From contig CBDDCL010000012.1 in the NCBI GenBank assembly GCA_965226245.1, positions 6,755-70,754 on the forward strand: DNA of 64,000 nucleotides, written 5' to 3'. Positions 41,230-49,804 of the stretch are shown here, in pieces. The position numbers were made by a program, and so were the translations under genes. The notes under the pieces were generated by a model. That model was given only the letters and a program-made list of their open reading frames with translations. It ran no database searches and was not told where the DNA came from. Within the stretch, counting starts at the first letter, position 1. Each line of letters starts with the position of its first letter. The stretch comes from CBDCYS01 sp965226245 (GTDB lineage Bacteria; Acidobacteriota; Terriglobia; Bryobacterales; UBA6623).

Positions 41230-43512
41230 TCAAAGAAGACAGCCGACTAGCGACAGAGTCCGTTTTACATACCCTTGCAGCTCCGTGTCGTCGATCGGCT
41301 CCGTTGCGGCGTTTGGGTTTTCTGCATGGTGGTAGCGGCGGCAGTACATGTTCAGCTCGTCGAAATCGTCGACAATCGGGTAGAGGGAATGCGCTGCGCC
41401 TGCAGTGCGGATCTTTCCAACAATACTGCCCATCATCTCCTGCTCCCCGAATTGAGTAGGGTATAAATTCCGGCAATACCCCTCCAGTAACGGTCGCAGC
41501 TTCTGAATAACGTCCATCGGTATGCCTTTACCTAAAGAGAAGAACCTTTGCAGCGTGTCAATATCTGCCCGGTACCGGGCCTGCACCGCCTTTTCGATAT
41601 CCCATTCCGCGATCGTAGTGTTCTCCTCACCGACCCGCGCGAGCTGCAGCGTCTTCCGTTCGGCTCCAGGAACCATGTCCCATAGCAGTTTCAGGAACCC
41701 GGAATCATGCGACAGCAGGACGACTTGCGCGCATCTCTCTCCCCACTTGTGAACCTGATGGATCGTGTGATTCCTCCGGAAACTGTCCAGACTTGTGAAG
41801 GGATCATCGAAGACGACGACCTTTCCGGCGCGCCCTGCATCCTGTTCCAGTTCCGCCAAGAAGAATGCTAGCGCCAGGGTACTCCTGTCGCCCGCACTGA
41901 GCGTGTTCCTGAAGCTCGGTCTGTCTGCCGGCGTCGCCGCATCCCCGAGATCCACGGCGTTTTGATTGATGACAATTTGATAGCTCGTGCTTGGCGTCCC
42001 GCCCCGGTAACTGTGCGTCGGTGTCGTGATTCTAAAACCAGCGTTTATCCGCTCTAGGTAACGGTTGATGCTTTGGCCGTATTGGGTGATGACACGCCGC
42101 GTATGGTCGTCTAGCTGCTCGCGCGTTTGAGCTTTCTCATCGGTGAGAGTGGTCTTGTCGCCCTGCAAGCGTTTATCGGTGGCACATAGCCCCCGGACTT
42201 CATCGGTATGGCACGCCTTCTGGGCCTTCAACCTGGCCAGCGCAGTCTCGACGTCGCTCACATTCGCCGTCTGCGTCTCCCGCTTCCTCGCTTCAATGAC
42301 GGCGTTCGCCGCCGCGACTGCGGCATTGTATGCTCCCAATGATGCGCGCAGCGCCTCGAACCCGTCGAGTGCTTGCGTAAAGTCCTCGTCCGGGGCCACG
42401 GCATCGAGCGGCGTTCCGCTCTTGGTTTGGAGCAGTGACTGTGCGGCTTGCCGGAGCGCCGTCATTGCGTCCACTACCCTGCCAGCTTCCGGCAGGCTCG
42501 GCGCCGCAAGAGTGCAATACTGCTGCCAGAATTCTAAACCGCCGCTGTTCTGTAAAAGCGCTTGTTCGATTCCCGTCGTTACACGCTCACCGATAGCTCC
42601 CTCCACCTGTTTGCCCAAGTCCGTCACTTCGTCCCGCAGCGCGTGGTATTCTCTGCTGAAAAACTCCCTGTACGCTTGGATCAACTCGACGCCACTCAGC
42701 TGTTGGCCGCAGAAAGGGCATGAGTCCTTCGAGGCATACTGGAGGCCTTCGGTGAGCCACGCCTCTCCGTGCACCTGCATTCCATGCCTGGCGATATGTT
42801 CCTCCACGCGCCGCTCGGCATCCTTCGCTACGTTCGCAAAGGTTTTCCCGAGAAGTTCCGCGAAGGCCGTTGGGAAAACCGGCACCGCCACCGCCGCAAG
42901 CACGGCCCGTTGCTGAAGCTGCGCCGCGCGCTGCACGGCCTGAAGCTCTTGTTCTTTCTCCGCAATCTTCGCATCGATCGCCGCGTCCTCCGGCAGGGCC
43001 ATGAAAGCCCTAACAGTCATGCCGGCTGGCACATGCCGCTGCATCCGCGTCCGGTTATCCTTGATTTCCGTGTTCTTGGCCTTGATCTGGCCGGCCAGGG
43101 CATTCAGCCTTCCGGCCAGCGTCACGCCAGGCGCGCCAATGATGACACGGTACAGGTTGCGCCTGTGCTCCGTATCGATTACGTCCCCGGCAAACACGTT
43201 CTCGCTGACATAGACCCCGTCGAATAACGCTATGTCAGGGAAGGCGGAGCTCCACGCCCCTTTACGGAACGTGGTGTTCCCGTTGTCGAGAAGAAGCTGG
43301 ACTTCAGGCGGCTCTATGCTTCCGAGCGTCTTCCGGCCAATGATAAAAGCGGGTGTATTTGTGAACAGCGAACGGAGGATCGCGCAAAGCGTCGTCTTAC
43401 CGCGGCCGTTCTCGGCGAAGACGAGGGTAAACCGGCGAAACGTTACGTCTCCCATAGCGTCGCAGTTCTGGAACCGGCCCACGTTCTTGATCGAAATTAT
43501 CCGCTGCAGCAC
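41230..43512 (-). CDS. AAA_13-family SMC-like ATPase, RloC/PrrC-related; candidate defence protein
   Basis: 760 residues. The N-terminus carries Walker A in 'TLVFAENGRGKTTLCAILRSLF' (residues about 30-50), a 'CPFCGQ' zinc-hook-like motif near residue 265 and coiled-coil regions around it. The ABC-type signature 'LSAGDRSTLALAFFLAEL' is near 560, and Walker B with D-loop 'VVVFDDPFTSLD' near 590. The C-terminus ends 'YCRRYHHAENPNAATEPIDD'. The architecture matches the AAA_13 group that includes the anticodon nucleases RloC and PrrC. I cannot confirm the nuclease residues. Neighbours are mobile remnants and defence genes. Confidence 0.75.
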   Translation of the reverse strand: MLQRIISIKNVGRFQNCDAMGDVTFRRFTLVFAENGRGKTTLCAILRSLFTNTPAFIIGRKTLGSIEPPEVQLLLDNGNTTFRKGAWSSAFPDIALFDGVYVSENVFAGDVIDTEHRRNLYRVIIGAPGVTLAGRLNALAGQIKAKNTEIKDNRTRMQRHVPAGMTVRAFMALPEDAAIDAKIAEKEQELQAVQRAAQLQQRAVLAAVAVPVFPTAFAELLGKTFANVAKDAERRVEEHIARHGMQVHGEAWLTEGLQYASKDSCPFCGQQLSGVELIQAYREFFSREYHALRDEVTDLGKQVEGAIGERVTTGIEQALLQNSGGLEFWQQYCTLAAPSLPEAGRVVDAMTALRQAAQSLLQTKSGTPLDAVAPDEDFTQALDGFEALRASLGAYNAAVAAANAVIEARKRETQTANVSDVETALARLKAQKACHTDEVRGLCATDKRLQGDKTTLTDEKAQTREQLDDHTRRVITQYGQSINRYLERINAGFRITTPTHSYRGGTPSTSYQIVINQNAVDLGDAATPADRPSFRNTLSAGDRSTLALAFFLAELEQDAGRAGKVVVFDDPFTSLDSFRRNHTIHQVHKWGERCAQVVLLSHDSGFLKLLWDMVPGAERKTLQLARVGEENTTIAEWDIEKAVQARYRADIDTLQRFFSLGKGIPMDVIQKLRPLLEGYCRNLYPTQFGEQEMMGSIVGKIRTAGAAHSLYPIVDDFDELNMYCRRYHHAENPNAATEPIDDTELQGYVKRTLSLVGCLL

Positions 43513-43601
43513 CTTGTTGTTTCCTCGATTCCCTAACTAGCAGCAGGGCATGACCAGCCGTGCGCCTGTCCGCGAACTCGCGCGTTTCTGCGTCCCGCTT
43601 C

Positions 43602-43880
43602 TTACACCAACTCGATCGTCACACGTCGCCCGACCATCGCCGCTGCCCGTTGCAGGCTCCCGAGCGTAATGTCGTTCTTCGGGTCGAGCAATCGGTCCAC
43701 CTGTGAGCGGCTCGTCTTCAGCAGCGTGGCCATTTTGTTCTTTGAGATTTTCTGCTTCTTCATCGCCTCGGCAAGCTGCCACGCGACGACCTCCTTGACC
43801 GCCTGCTCCTGCGTCTCCTCGAAGATGCCCTCCTCCTTGAGGAAGTCAGCAATGGTCGATCCCATATGCTTCTTGCTCAT
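43602..43880 (-). CDS. XRE-family helix-turn-helix regulator
   Basis: 92 residues from the ATG at 43880 (MSKKHMGSTIADFLKEEGIFEE). A helix-turn-helix lies in 'KKQKISKNKMATLLKTSRSQVDRLLDPKNDITLGSLQRAAAMVG' (about residues 42-82), closest to HigA/XRE antitoxin-type proteins. No toxin partner adjoins it. It could regulate the ATPase gene 89 bp downstream on the same strand. Confidence 0.75.
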   Translation of the reverse strand: MSKKHMGSTIADFLKEEGIFEETQEQAVKEVVAWQLAEAMKKQKISKNKMATLLKTSRSQVDRLLDPKNDITLGSLQRAAAMVGRRVTIELV

Positions 43881-43927
43881 CGTTCCAACTCCTTCGTACT
43901 CCAGACACCGTTCCGGAGCGTGGGCTG

Positions 43928-44399
43928 TCAAGCAGGTTCCAATGCGCTCGTTCGCCCATCTGCCAAGCGCCGGATGGGCGCTCCGAATTGGCGCCAATCT
44001 CTTGGGCGACAGGTCAAGATCAAGACCTGAACAGTCTGCGCCGCCTTACGCAGGGCAAGCTGCATGCGCTCGAAGCGATCATCGTCGGCATAGACCAACG
44101 CATCATCGAGAATAACCGCTGCTGGATAGCCTTTTCCCCGCAGATAGACCGCAAACGCAAGCCGCACAAGAATCGATAGCTGTTCACGCGTGCCGATGCT
44201 CAAGACCTCGTATGGCTCCTCTCGACCATCACGCGCAACACCTACAATCTCCAGCGTTTCCTCGTCAAGCGTGACGCGCGTCTCGGGCAGCAGCAGTCTC
44301 AGGAACGGGCCAACGCGCTTTAGAACCGGTTCGAGGAAGGCCTCCTTGGCATCACGTTCGGCACCGCTCAGGGCTGCGGTCAGCAGATCTCCTCTTGTA
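43928..44399 (-). pseudogene. C-terminal fragment of a second YhaN-like SMC ATPase
   Basis: Coherent coding begins at 44399 (DLLTAALSGAERDAKEAFLEPVLKRVG). It continues through 'EVLSIGTREQLSILVRLAFAVYL' (signature) and 'AVILDDALVYADDDRFERMQLAL' (Walker B/D-loop) to the stop at 43928. It parallels the C-terminus of the intact protein encoded at 44761-47379 but is clearly diverged, not a recent copy. The N-terminal 700 or so residues are missing. Confidence 0.75.
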
Positions 44400-44534
44400 G
44401 TTAATCGGTGACAGGTAGCCGAGTGACGAGTGGCGACGATGCGGATTGTACCAAGCTTCTCACCTGGTTTGTCTAATAGGGGTTCCGACAGTAACGGAGC
44501 AAAATCGCACGTTAAGGGCCGCTCTTGGGACCTC

Positions 44535-44720
44535 CTAGCGAGCCAGGACCTGTCGCCCTCGGTTTCTCAAGGAACCATCTGGCGCTACGTAGCGGTAGAT
44601 CGTCGCCTTGGTTACGCCTAGCTCTAGGCATAGCTCGCTGACCTTCGTGTCGCGCTGCGCTACTCGGATCCCAAGTCGACGGCGTGAACGCCTTGCGGGA
44701 CAGGCGGGAGGTTCGGTAAA
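44535..44720 (-). pseudogene. Serine resolvase, C-terminal helix-turn-helix fragment
   Basis: The residues 'DTKVSELCLELGVTKATIYRYVAPDGSLRNRGRQVLA' match the DNA-binding end of Tn3-type resolvases (HTH_7). The catalytic domain is missing here. A second piece containing catalytic-domain sequence lies at 48789-49004 on the same strand. The 44400-44534 gap shows no gene. Confidence 0.65.
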
Positions 44721-44760
44721 GCGCACTCGAAAATCTGGAGGTGGCCATCATTATTGCGCT

Positions 44761-47379
44761 TCAGTGCGCGGCCTCCAGAGTCGGATTTGCCGGCGCGATA
44801 TCGAGGCCACGACCTCCCAGATCGCGGAAGGCCTTCTGGCGACAAGAAAACACGATGATCTGAAGATCCTTCGCTTGGCGCGTTAAAGCATCAAACATCC
44901 GCTCGATACGGTCGTCATCCGTGTAGACGATCGCGTCGTCGAGAATAACGGGCGCGGGCGCGCCAGCATTGGCCAGCATACGGGCGAAAGCAAGCCGGAC
45001 GAGCAGCGTGATCTGCTCCTGCGTGCCGGCCGAGAGGATGTCGAAATCCTCCTCCGTGTCCGCCCGCACCAAGGCCGTCGGCAGCACTTTCTCCGCATCG
45101 AAGCGGAGATCGGCCTCCGGCCAGAGGATCCGCAGAAGCGGCCCGAGTTCCTTCAGTACGGGTTCAACATAGCGGTCTCGGGCGGACGCGCGGGCGCTTT
45201 CCAGAGCTGCGTCGAGCTTCTTCAGGACAGCGACCTCGAAATTGAGTTCATAAAGCGCACACTGTGCCGCTTTCAGACGTACGTCGACATCGGCCAGTTC
45301 TTCGTCCACCGCCTCGCCGGCTTGAATTTCAATTGAGGTGTCGAGTTTCCCTAGCTCAAGGCGAATGCGCTGACGATCATCTTCAGCGCGCGTAACGATT
45401 GAGTGTGCCCTTTCGAGCGCAGCCGCTACGGTCTCCAGATTGGGCACGGTCGCAGCAATCTCTTCGCGTTGTTGGATGGCCTCCGCCAGCTTGGCGTTAA
45501 GCTCGAAAAGTACCTTCCTGCGGCTGGTTCTCTCGGCTTCTGGGTTATCAATCCCGTAAATAGTAGCCGTCGCACGGGCGACCCGTGCCTCGGTGCTTTC
45601 CACGGCTGCGGAAGCCCGTGCGGCTGTTTTCTCCGCATGTCCGAGTGCCGTGCGCGCGGCCTCAAGCTTGTCACGAGCGCTGGCGAGCACCTGTTCGGCT
45701 GCGTTGCCTGCTTCTTGCGCCTCGTCGGCAGTTGGGAGATCTTCCCCGCCGTCCATCTGTTCGGGAAGGGCTGCGATCTGCTCGCGCAGCGCGTCGATTC
45801 CTTTGGGTACAACACCGTGCAGCGCTGCTTCTGCATCGCGGTGGCGTGCCTCGGTTTCGCGTCTGCGCTGTGCAGATGCGCGTGCATCATTGATACTGTC
45901 CACGCTGGTGGCCGCAAGCGCTCGGGTGAAGTCCGCCTCGGCCGTCGCAAGGGTCTCACTGTCTGCCCTTCGGCCAGGGTGGACCGTCAGCTGGCCGATG
46001 CCTTCGATTTCCAGCCGCGCGCCGTCCGGAATCGCCGTCCGCTTGCCATCTTGAAGGGGTTTCCCGCCAAGAGAAATGCCGTCCGAGCGCCCAGCTGTGT
46101 AGGCCATGGTGATCGCCACGGCCTTGATGTCGCGCGTTCTGCGCAGGACACGCACGGTTTCATCCAGTGCCTCAAGGTCTGCGAGCACCTGATCGGAAAG
46201 TTCTGTTTTGGCATCGGCTGATGCCTGTTCGCCCTGCTGTCGTAGCTCCTCCGCTCTCTTAAGCTGCTCGATCAATTCTTGGCGGCGCTCGGTTGCCGTG
46301 GCAGCGGCTTGGGCGCGCATCACCTGCCGCAGCGTGTCTGAGGTTGCCTCGGCACGGTTGTTTGCCGTCTCATGGGCTTTTCCCGCATCCGACATCGCGG
46401 CTTCGGCCAAACGCTGCTGCTCAGTCGCGTGTACCTCTTGCTCCTTTGCGGTTTGATATGCCTCAGTGGCCTCGGCAGTCTCGGACAAAGCATTTTCCAA
46501 GGCTGTGAACCGTTCTTCGCCACGCTCCGCCTCGAGGCGTTTCGCACGCTCAACGTCCTTCGCCCTTTCCAGCGCTTCGGCATGGCGGGACGCTTCCACA
46601 TGTGCGGCTTCAGCCTCGGCAAGTCGCGCCTTGCGCTTCGCCTCTTCTTCTGGATACTCCAGCTCGGCGAGTTCCCGCCTGAGATCCCGGCGCCGTTCGA
46701 ATTCGTCCTGCAAATAGCCTGACTTTGCCGCGAGTTCCCCGCGTTTCGCTTGAAGTGCGGCGACTTCGTCTTCTTTGTGCTTTAGAGGGCCATCCGATTT
46801 CGCACGGCCTGTCTTGGTTAGGTAACGCTCCAGTTCCTGCCGGCACTTGTCCCGGGCCGCATCCATCTGCCGCCCGCCCGTCATGGCCTCGACCTCGCCG
46901 GCGACCGATGTCAGCAGATCCCGCCGGGCGAGGCACGCGGTGTCGCCGCCATCGAGGCCGGTTAGCCCCTGACGGACCCAGAGAAGCCCCGCCGGGCCGC
47001 CATCTTTCGGAGATTTCAAAGCCTCGGCAATCCAGGCCTCAGCGTCGTCAGCTTGTTTGATCAGGTGGCCGGAGGTCATGATCCGCGCGTCGCCGCTACG
47101 CCGACTGTTCCAGCGCTTCTCGATCCGATATATCCCGTCGGCGAGTTCAATCTCGACGGCGACCGACGGGTCGCCGCCTGCGTGCGGCACGAGACTCCTG
47201 ATTTCCTTATCCCACGACTTCTTGTCCTTGAAAAAGACGGCATGCAGCGCGTCGAAGACGGTCGACTTGCCGCGCTCGTTCGGGGCCGAGAGGACGTTTA
47301 ACCCATCGGCGATGCCGGTGATTTGGACAGGATCGATGAAACGGCGGACATTCTCGAGGCGGATTGCTCGGAGTTTCAT
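44761..47379 (-). CDS. YhaN-like SMC/Rad50-type ATPase
   Basis: 872 residues. Walker A 'APNERGKSTVFDALHAVFF' is at residues about 32-50. A long coiled-coil follows (about 190-420 and 480-740, rich in Glu/Ala/Arg), interrupted by a small beta domain with 'GARLEIEGIGQLTVHPGRR'. The C-terminal lobe has the signature 'LSAGTQEQITLLVRLAFARM' and Walker B/D-loop 'PVILDDAIVYTDDD'. No zinc-hook CxxC is seen. It overlaps by 4 bp with the upstream phosphoesterase gene, so the two are translated together and should act as a Rad50/Mre11-like DNA-processing complex. A defence or repair role is inferred. Confidence 0.85.
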   Translation of the reverse strand: MKLRAIRLENVRRFIDPVQITGIADGLNVLSAPNERGKSTVFDALHAVFFKDKKSWDKEIRSLVPHAGGDPSVAVEIELADGIYRIEKRWNSRRSGDARIMTSGHLIKQADDAEAWIAEALKSPKDGGPAGLLWVRQGLTGLDGGDTACLARRDLLTSVAGEVEAMTGGRQMDAARDKCRQELERYLTKTGRAKSDGPLKHKEDEVAALQAKRGELAAKSGYLQDEFERRRDLRRELAELEYPEEEAKRKARLAEAEAAHVEASRHAEALERAKDVERAKRLEAERGEERFTALENALSETAEATEAYQTAKEQEVHATEQQRLAEAAMSDAGKAHETANNRAEATSDTLRQVMRAQAAATATERRQELIEQLKRAEELRQQGEQASADAKTELSDQVLADLEALDETVRVLRRTRDIKAVAITMAYTAGRSDGISLGGKPLQDGKRTAIPDGARLEIEGIGQLTVHPGRRADSETLATAEADFTRALAATSVDSINDARASAQRRRETEARHRDAEAALHGVVPKGIDALREQIAALPEQMDGGEDLPTADEAQEAGNAAEQVLASARDKLEAARTALGHAEKTAARASAAVESTEARVARATATIYGIDNPEAERTSRRKVLFELNAKLAEAIQQREEIAATVPNLETVAAALERAHSIVTRAEDDRQRIRLELGKLDTSIEIQAGEAVDEELADVDVRLKAAQCALYELNFEVAVLKKLDAALESARASARDRYVEPVLKELGPLLRILWPEADLRFDAEKVLPTALVRADTEEDFDILSAGTQEQITLLVRLAFARMLANAGAPAPVILDDAIVYTDDDRIERMFDALTRQAKDLQIIVFSCRQKAFRDLGGRGLDIAPANPTLEAAH

Positions 47380-48509
47380 TGCGCCTCTCTTCTCACGGAG
47401 CTGTAGAGCCGGCGTAGCGCGGCCTCCGCGACGGCGCGATCCTCGGCGCTCATTGCGGCATCCCCCGCTTCCCCATACAAGGCCTCGGCGGCTTGGCGGA
47501 GTGCGCCGCTTTTGGCAATTTCATCGAGATCGTCAGCCGCGTATTCGGTCGCCAGCTCGGCGTCGCTAAACTCGAAATGCGCAAATTCCGGTGCCGCGTC
47601 TGCAGCTGCCTGTGCCAGCTCCATGCGTTGGGGAAGACGGACCAATCCAGAGGCGCACACCCGCAGCAGCGTGTCGCGTCGGGAAATCCCATCCTGTGAC
47701 AGCGCCGCGGCAAAGGCATCGGCCGCATTCTGCTCCGGCGTCAGGGGCAGGGGTATTTCGGACCAATCGAACTGGCCAATCTCGACTTCGGTCACCTGAG
47801 GTATGACCCCAGGCCCTTGGATTGTCACTGCAAGGCAGACGCCCCGGCCTTGGTGCTTGAAACGGTCGCGTTCGGGCGAACCGGAATAAAAGGTCCGTTC
47901 GCCGATCCGCATGACACCATGCCAGTCGCCGAGGGCGAGGTAGTCGAGACCGGCGGAGACTGCCCGGTCAGGTGGGATCGTCTCTGCGCGATCGTCTTCG
48001 CTTCCGAACGTCACAATGCCGCCGTGTGCCAAGCCAATTCGCAAGTGACCCTCGGGAGTAGAGCAACTGGGCATCCAATCGGTCAGATCGCGGCCGGCAA
48101 ACCGCCGTGGTGCGGGCGAAGGAAGAAGCGTTGCGCCGGACGCGATCTCGAGAGGCTCAGGGGCATCAACAAGATGTACGCCGTCGGGAGCCTGAGCGCG
48201 AACACGGTCCCAGAGCGCTTCAGCGGCAAGGCTGTCGTGGTTTCCAGGAATTATCCACCACTGGATTCTCTCCGCTGCGGCCATCGCGGCGAGTGCCTGC
48301 CGCCAGACTTGATCTGAGGGCGTCTCGGTATCAAAGAGATCGCCAGCAATGAGCACATGGCTGGCTCCGTGATTCCTCGCCGCAACAGACAGACTCTTAA
48401 TTACAGCATGACGGGCCTCTACAAGACGCCCGCGAATGTCTTCAGGGAGATTGCCAAACCTGCGTCCCAGGTGCAGGTCGGAAGAATGGATAAAGCGAAA
48501 ATCGATCAT
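47376..48509 (-). CDS. SbcD/YhaO-like metallophosphoesterase (Mre11-type nuclease)
   Basis: 377 residues. All metallophosphoesterase motifs are present: 'SSDLHLG' (residues 9-15), 'GDLFD' (about 56), 'GNHD' (about 89), 'LAHGG' (about 160) and 'LGDWHG' (about 193). The C-terminal third is a helical capping region. It is probably a Mn-dependent DNA nuclease that functions with the ATPase encoded immediately downstream. It is the first gene of the pair. An imperfect palindrome at 48683-48712 upstream may control it. Confidence 0.88.
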   Translation of the reverse strand: MIDFRFIHSSDLHLGRRFGNLPEDIRGRLVEARHAVIKSLSVAARNHGASHVLIAGDLFDTETPSDQVWRQALAAMAAAERIQWWIIPGNHDSLAAEALWDRVRAQAPDGVHLVDAPEPLEIASGATLLPSPAPRRFAGRDLTDWMPSCSTPEGHLRIGLAHGGIVTFGSEDDRAETIPPDRAVSAGLDYLALGDWHGVMRIGERTFYSGSPERDRFKHQGRGVCLAVTIQGPGVIPQVTEVEIGQFDWSEIPLPLTPEQNAADAFAAALSQDGISRRDTLLRVCASGLVRLPQRMELAQAAADAAPEFAHFEFSDAELATEYAADDLDEIAKSGALRQAAEALYGEAGDAAMSAEDRAVAEAALRRLYSSVRREAQ

Positions 48510-48682
48510 TCGTCACGAACTCCTGAACGGATTGTGGGCAGCACGGCGGGCAGGCCGGTACCTGACTGTTATCTGGCACGTGACCGATGTGCTAACCATC
48601 GCCAATCGGCTAATAATTATGCACAATCCGCAAGGGGGATGTCCCAGCCACTGTTGAAAGTCAGCGGCGGGGAGGTCGTGAT

Positions 48683-48712
48683 ATAGCACGATAAAGTATG
48701 TTATCGTTCTAT
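48683..48712. promoter_or_regulatory. Imperfect inverted repeat upstream of the SMC/nuclease pair
   Basis: ATAGCACGATAA (48683-48694) and TTATCGTTCTAT (48701-48712) are complementary except at one position. They lie about 175 bp upstream of the phosphoesterase start (48509, minus strand). It is an operator-like arrangement, but no matching regulator was identified. Confidence 0.35.
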
Positions 48713-48788
48713 GTCTCCGGATCGCCCGGTTTCGTCTTCTTGAACCCCCTTTCCCTCGCCACGGATGATTGCAGATCGGTCCTCGCCG

Positions 48789-49004
48789 TCAAGGGTCCGC
48801 TGCGCCGCTTCGCGCCCTGGACCGCTGCGGGCCGATCCGGGAGACGTGGCTGTTTACGAGGGAAAGGGGATGGATGGGCTTGGTCGTGTCGATGGCTTCC
48901 TGGAGGGACCGTAATCCGACCCCGCGGTCCTGGAGCGAGTTCACCACATCAATCAGATCGCGGAGGGAGCGCCCGACCTGGCAGGTATGCTTAGGATGTG
49001 CCAC
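48789..49004 (-). pseudogene. Serine resolvase, catalytic-domain fragment
   Basis: The residues 'VGRSLRDLIDVVNSLQDRGVGLRSLQEAIDTT' match the central catalytic region of Tn3-type resolvases (LGRSLRDLIxVVxxLxxRGVGFxSLxExIDTT). The N-terminal catalytic Ser segment and the HTH end are absent. The HTH end of a resolvase lies at 44535-44720 on the same strand, with the SMC/nuclease pair between the two pieces. Confidence 0.7.
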
Positions 49005-49009
49005 CCCGC

Positions 49010-49804
49010 ATGAGTGACCACACGTCCGGCCATCGCGTCAAAAATGCCCGCCGCGGTCTCGCCACAATCGCGTTCTTGAAGGCACGATTTGACGCGGGAA
49101 TGGACCATCTGGATATGTTCCAGCCCTTCGTAGAGGACGCGATTCGACACTACGAGGAGGATGATATCGACGTCGCAGGCATCCAGGGTGCGGTTCGAGA
49201 CTTGACCGGCTTGTCTATCCCCGCCGACATCGTGAAGACGCTACTTCGGCGAGCTGCAAAGAAGGGGTTATTGACCCGTGGGGGCGGACGCTACCTGCGT
49301 ACGCAGCATTACGACGAGGATCCAGAGTTGGCCGCGCGAATTCGGGAGCTCGGACTTGCCCACCTAGACCTCGCGGCACGCCTGCGCCAGTTCGCCGCGA
49401 GACGAGGCGAAGAGCTGAAGTCGGACGACGATGCCCTTGCGGCCCTAACGCGCTTCCTCGACGCAAATCACATCGGCGTGGTCTTGGGGCAGCCCATACA
49501 AATGAGATCTCCGGACGGAGTTGCCCGGCTGGACCACGCCGTCGCTGCATTCGTTGCCGACCTTGTTGAGGAGGGGGGACCGGACTGCGCCGTTCTTGAA
49601 GACATCGTCAAGGGTTTCATCGTCCAGAACGCGCTTTTGCTGCGCGACATTCCGATCACCGGACGCCACTTGGATGGCCTGACCGTGTTCGTCGATACGG
49701 GCGTCTTCCGGTGGCGGCGGTGGTCGGTCCGGATAGACCACTTTTTCGTGATGTGTGCGGCGGGGCGCGCGGTTACCCGGCCGGAACAGGAGATTCAGCT
49801 ATGA
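49010..49804 (+). CDS. Unknown protein, truncated with a foreign C-terminal tail
   Basis: The ATG at 49010 (MSDHTSGHRVKNARRGLATIAFLKARFDAGMDHLDMF) opens a helical N-terminal domain of about 220 residues. It ends in 'RHLDGLTVFVDTGVF', which looks like the first strand of a PIN-type nuclease domain. At about 49712 the sequence becomes Arg/Trp-rich and unrelated, and it stops 3 bp into the next gene. The C-terminal domain has been cut off. Family not named; a nuclease-containing defence or toxin protein is one possibility. Confidence 0.5.
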   Translation: MSDHTSGHRVKNARRGLATIAFLKARFDAGMDHLDMFQPFVEDAIRHYEEDDIDVAGIQGAVRDLTGLSIPADIVKTLLRRAAKKGLLTRGGGRYLRTQHYDEDPELAARIRELGLAHLDLAARLRQFAARRGEELKSDDDALAALTRFLDANHIGVVLGQPIQMRSPDGVARLDHAVAAFVADLVEEGGPDCAVLEDIVKGFIVQNALLLRDIPITGRHLDGLTVFVDTGVFRWRRWSVRIDHFFVMCAAGRAVTRPEQEIQL

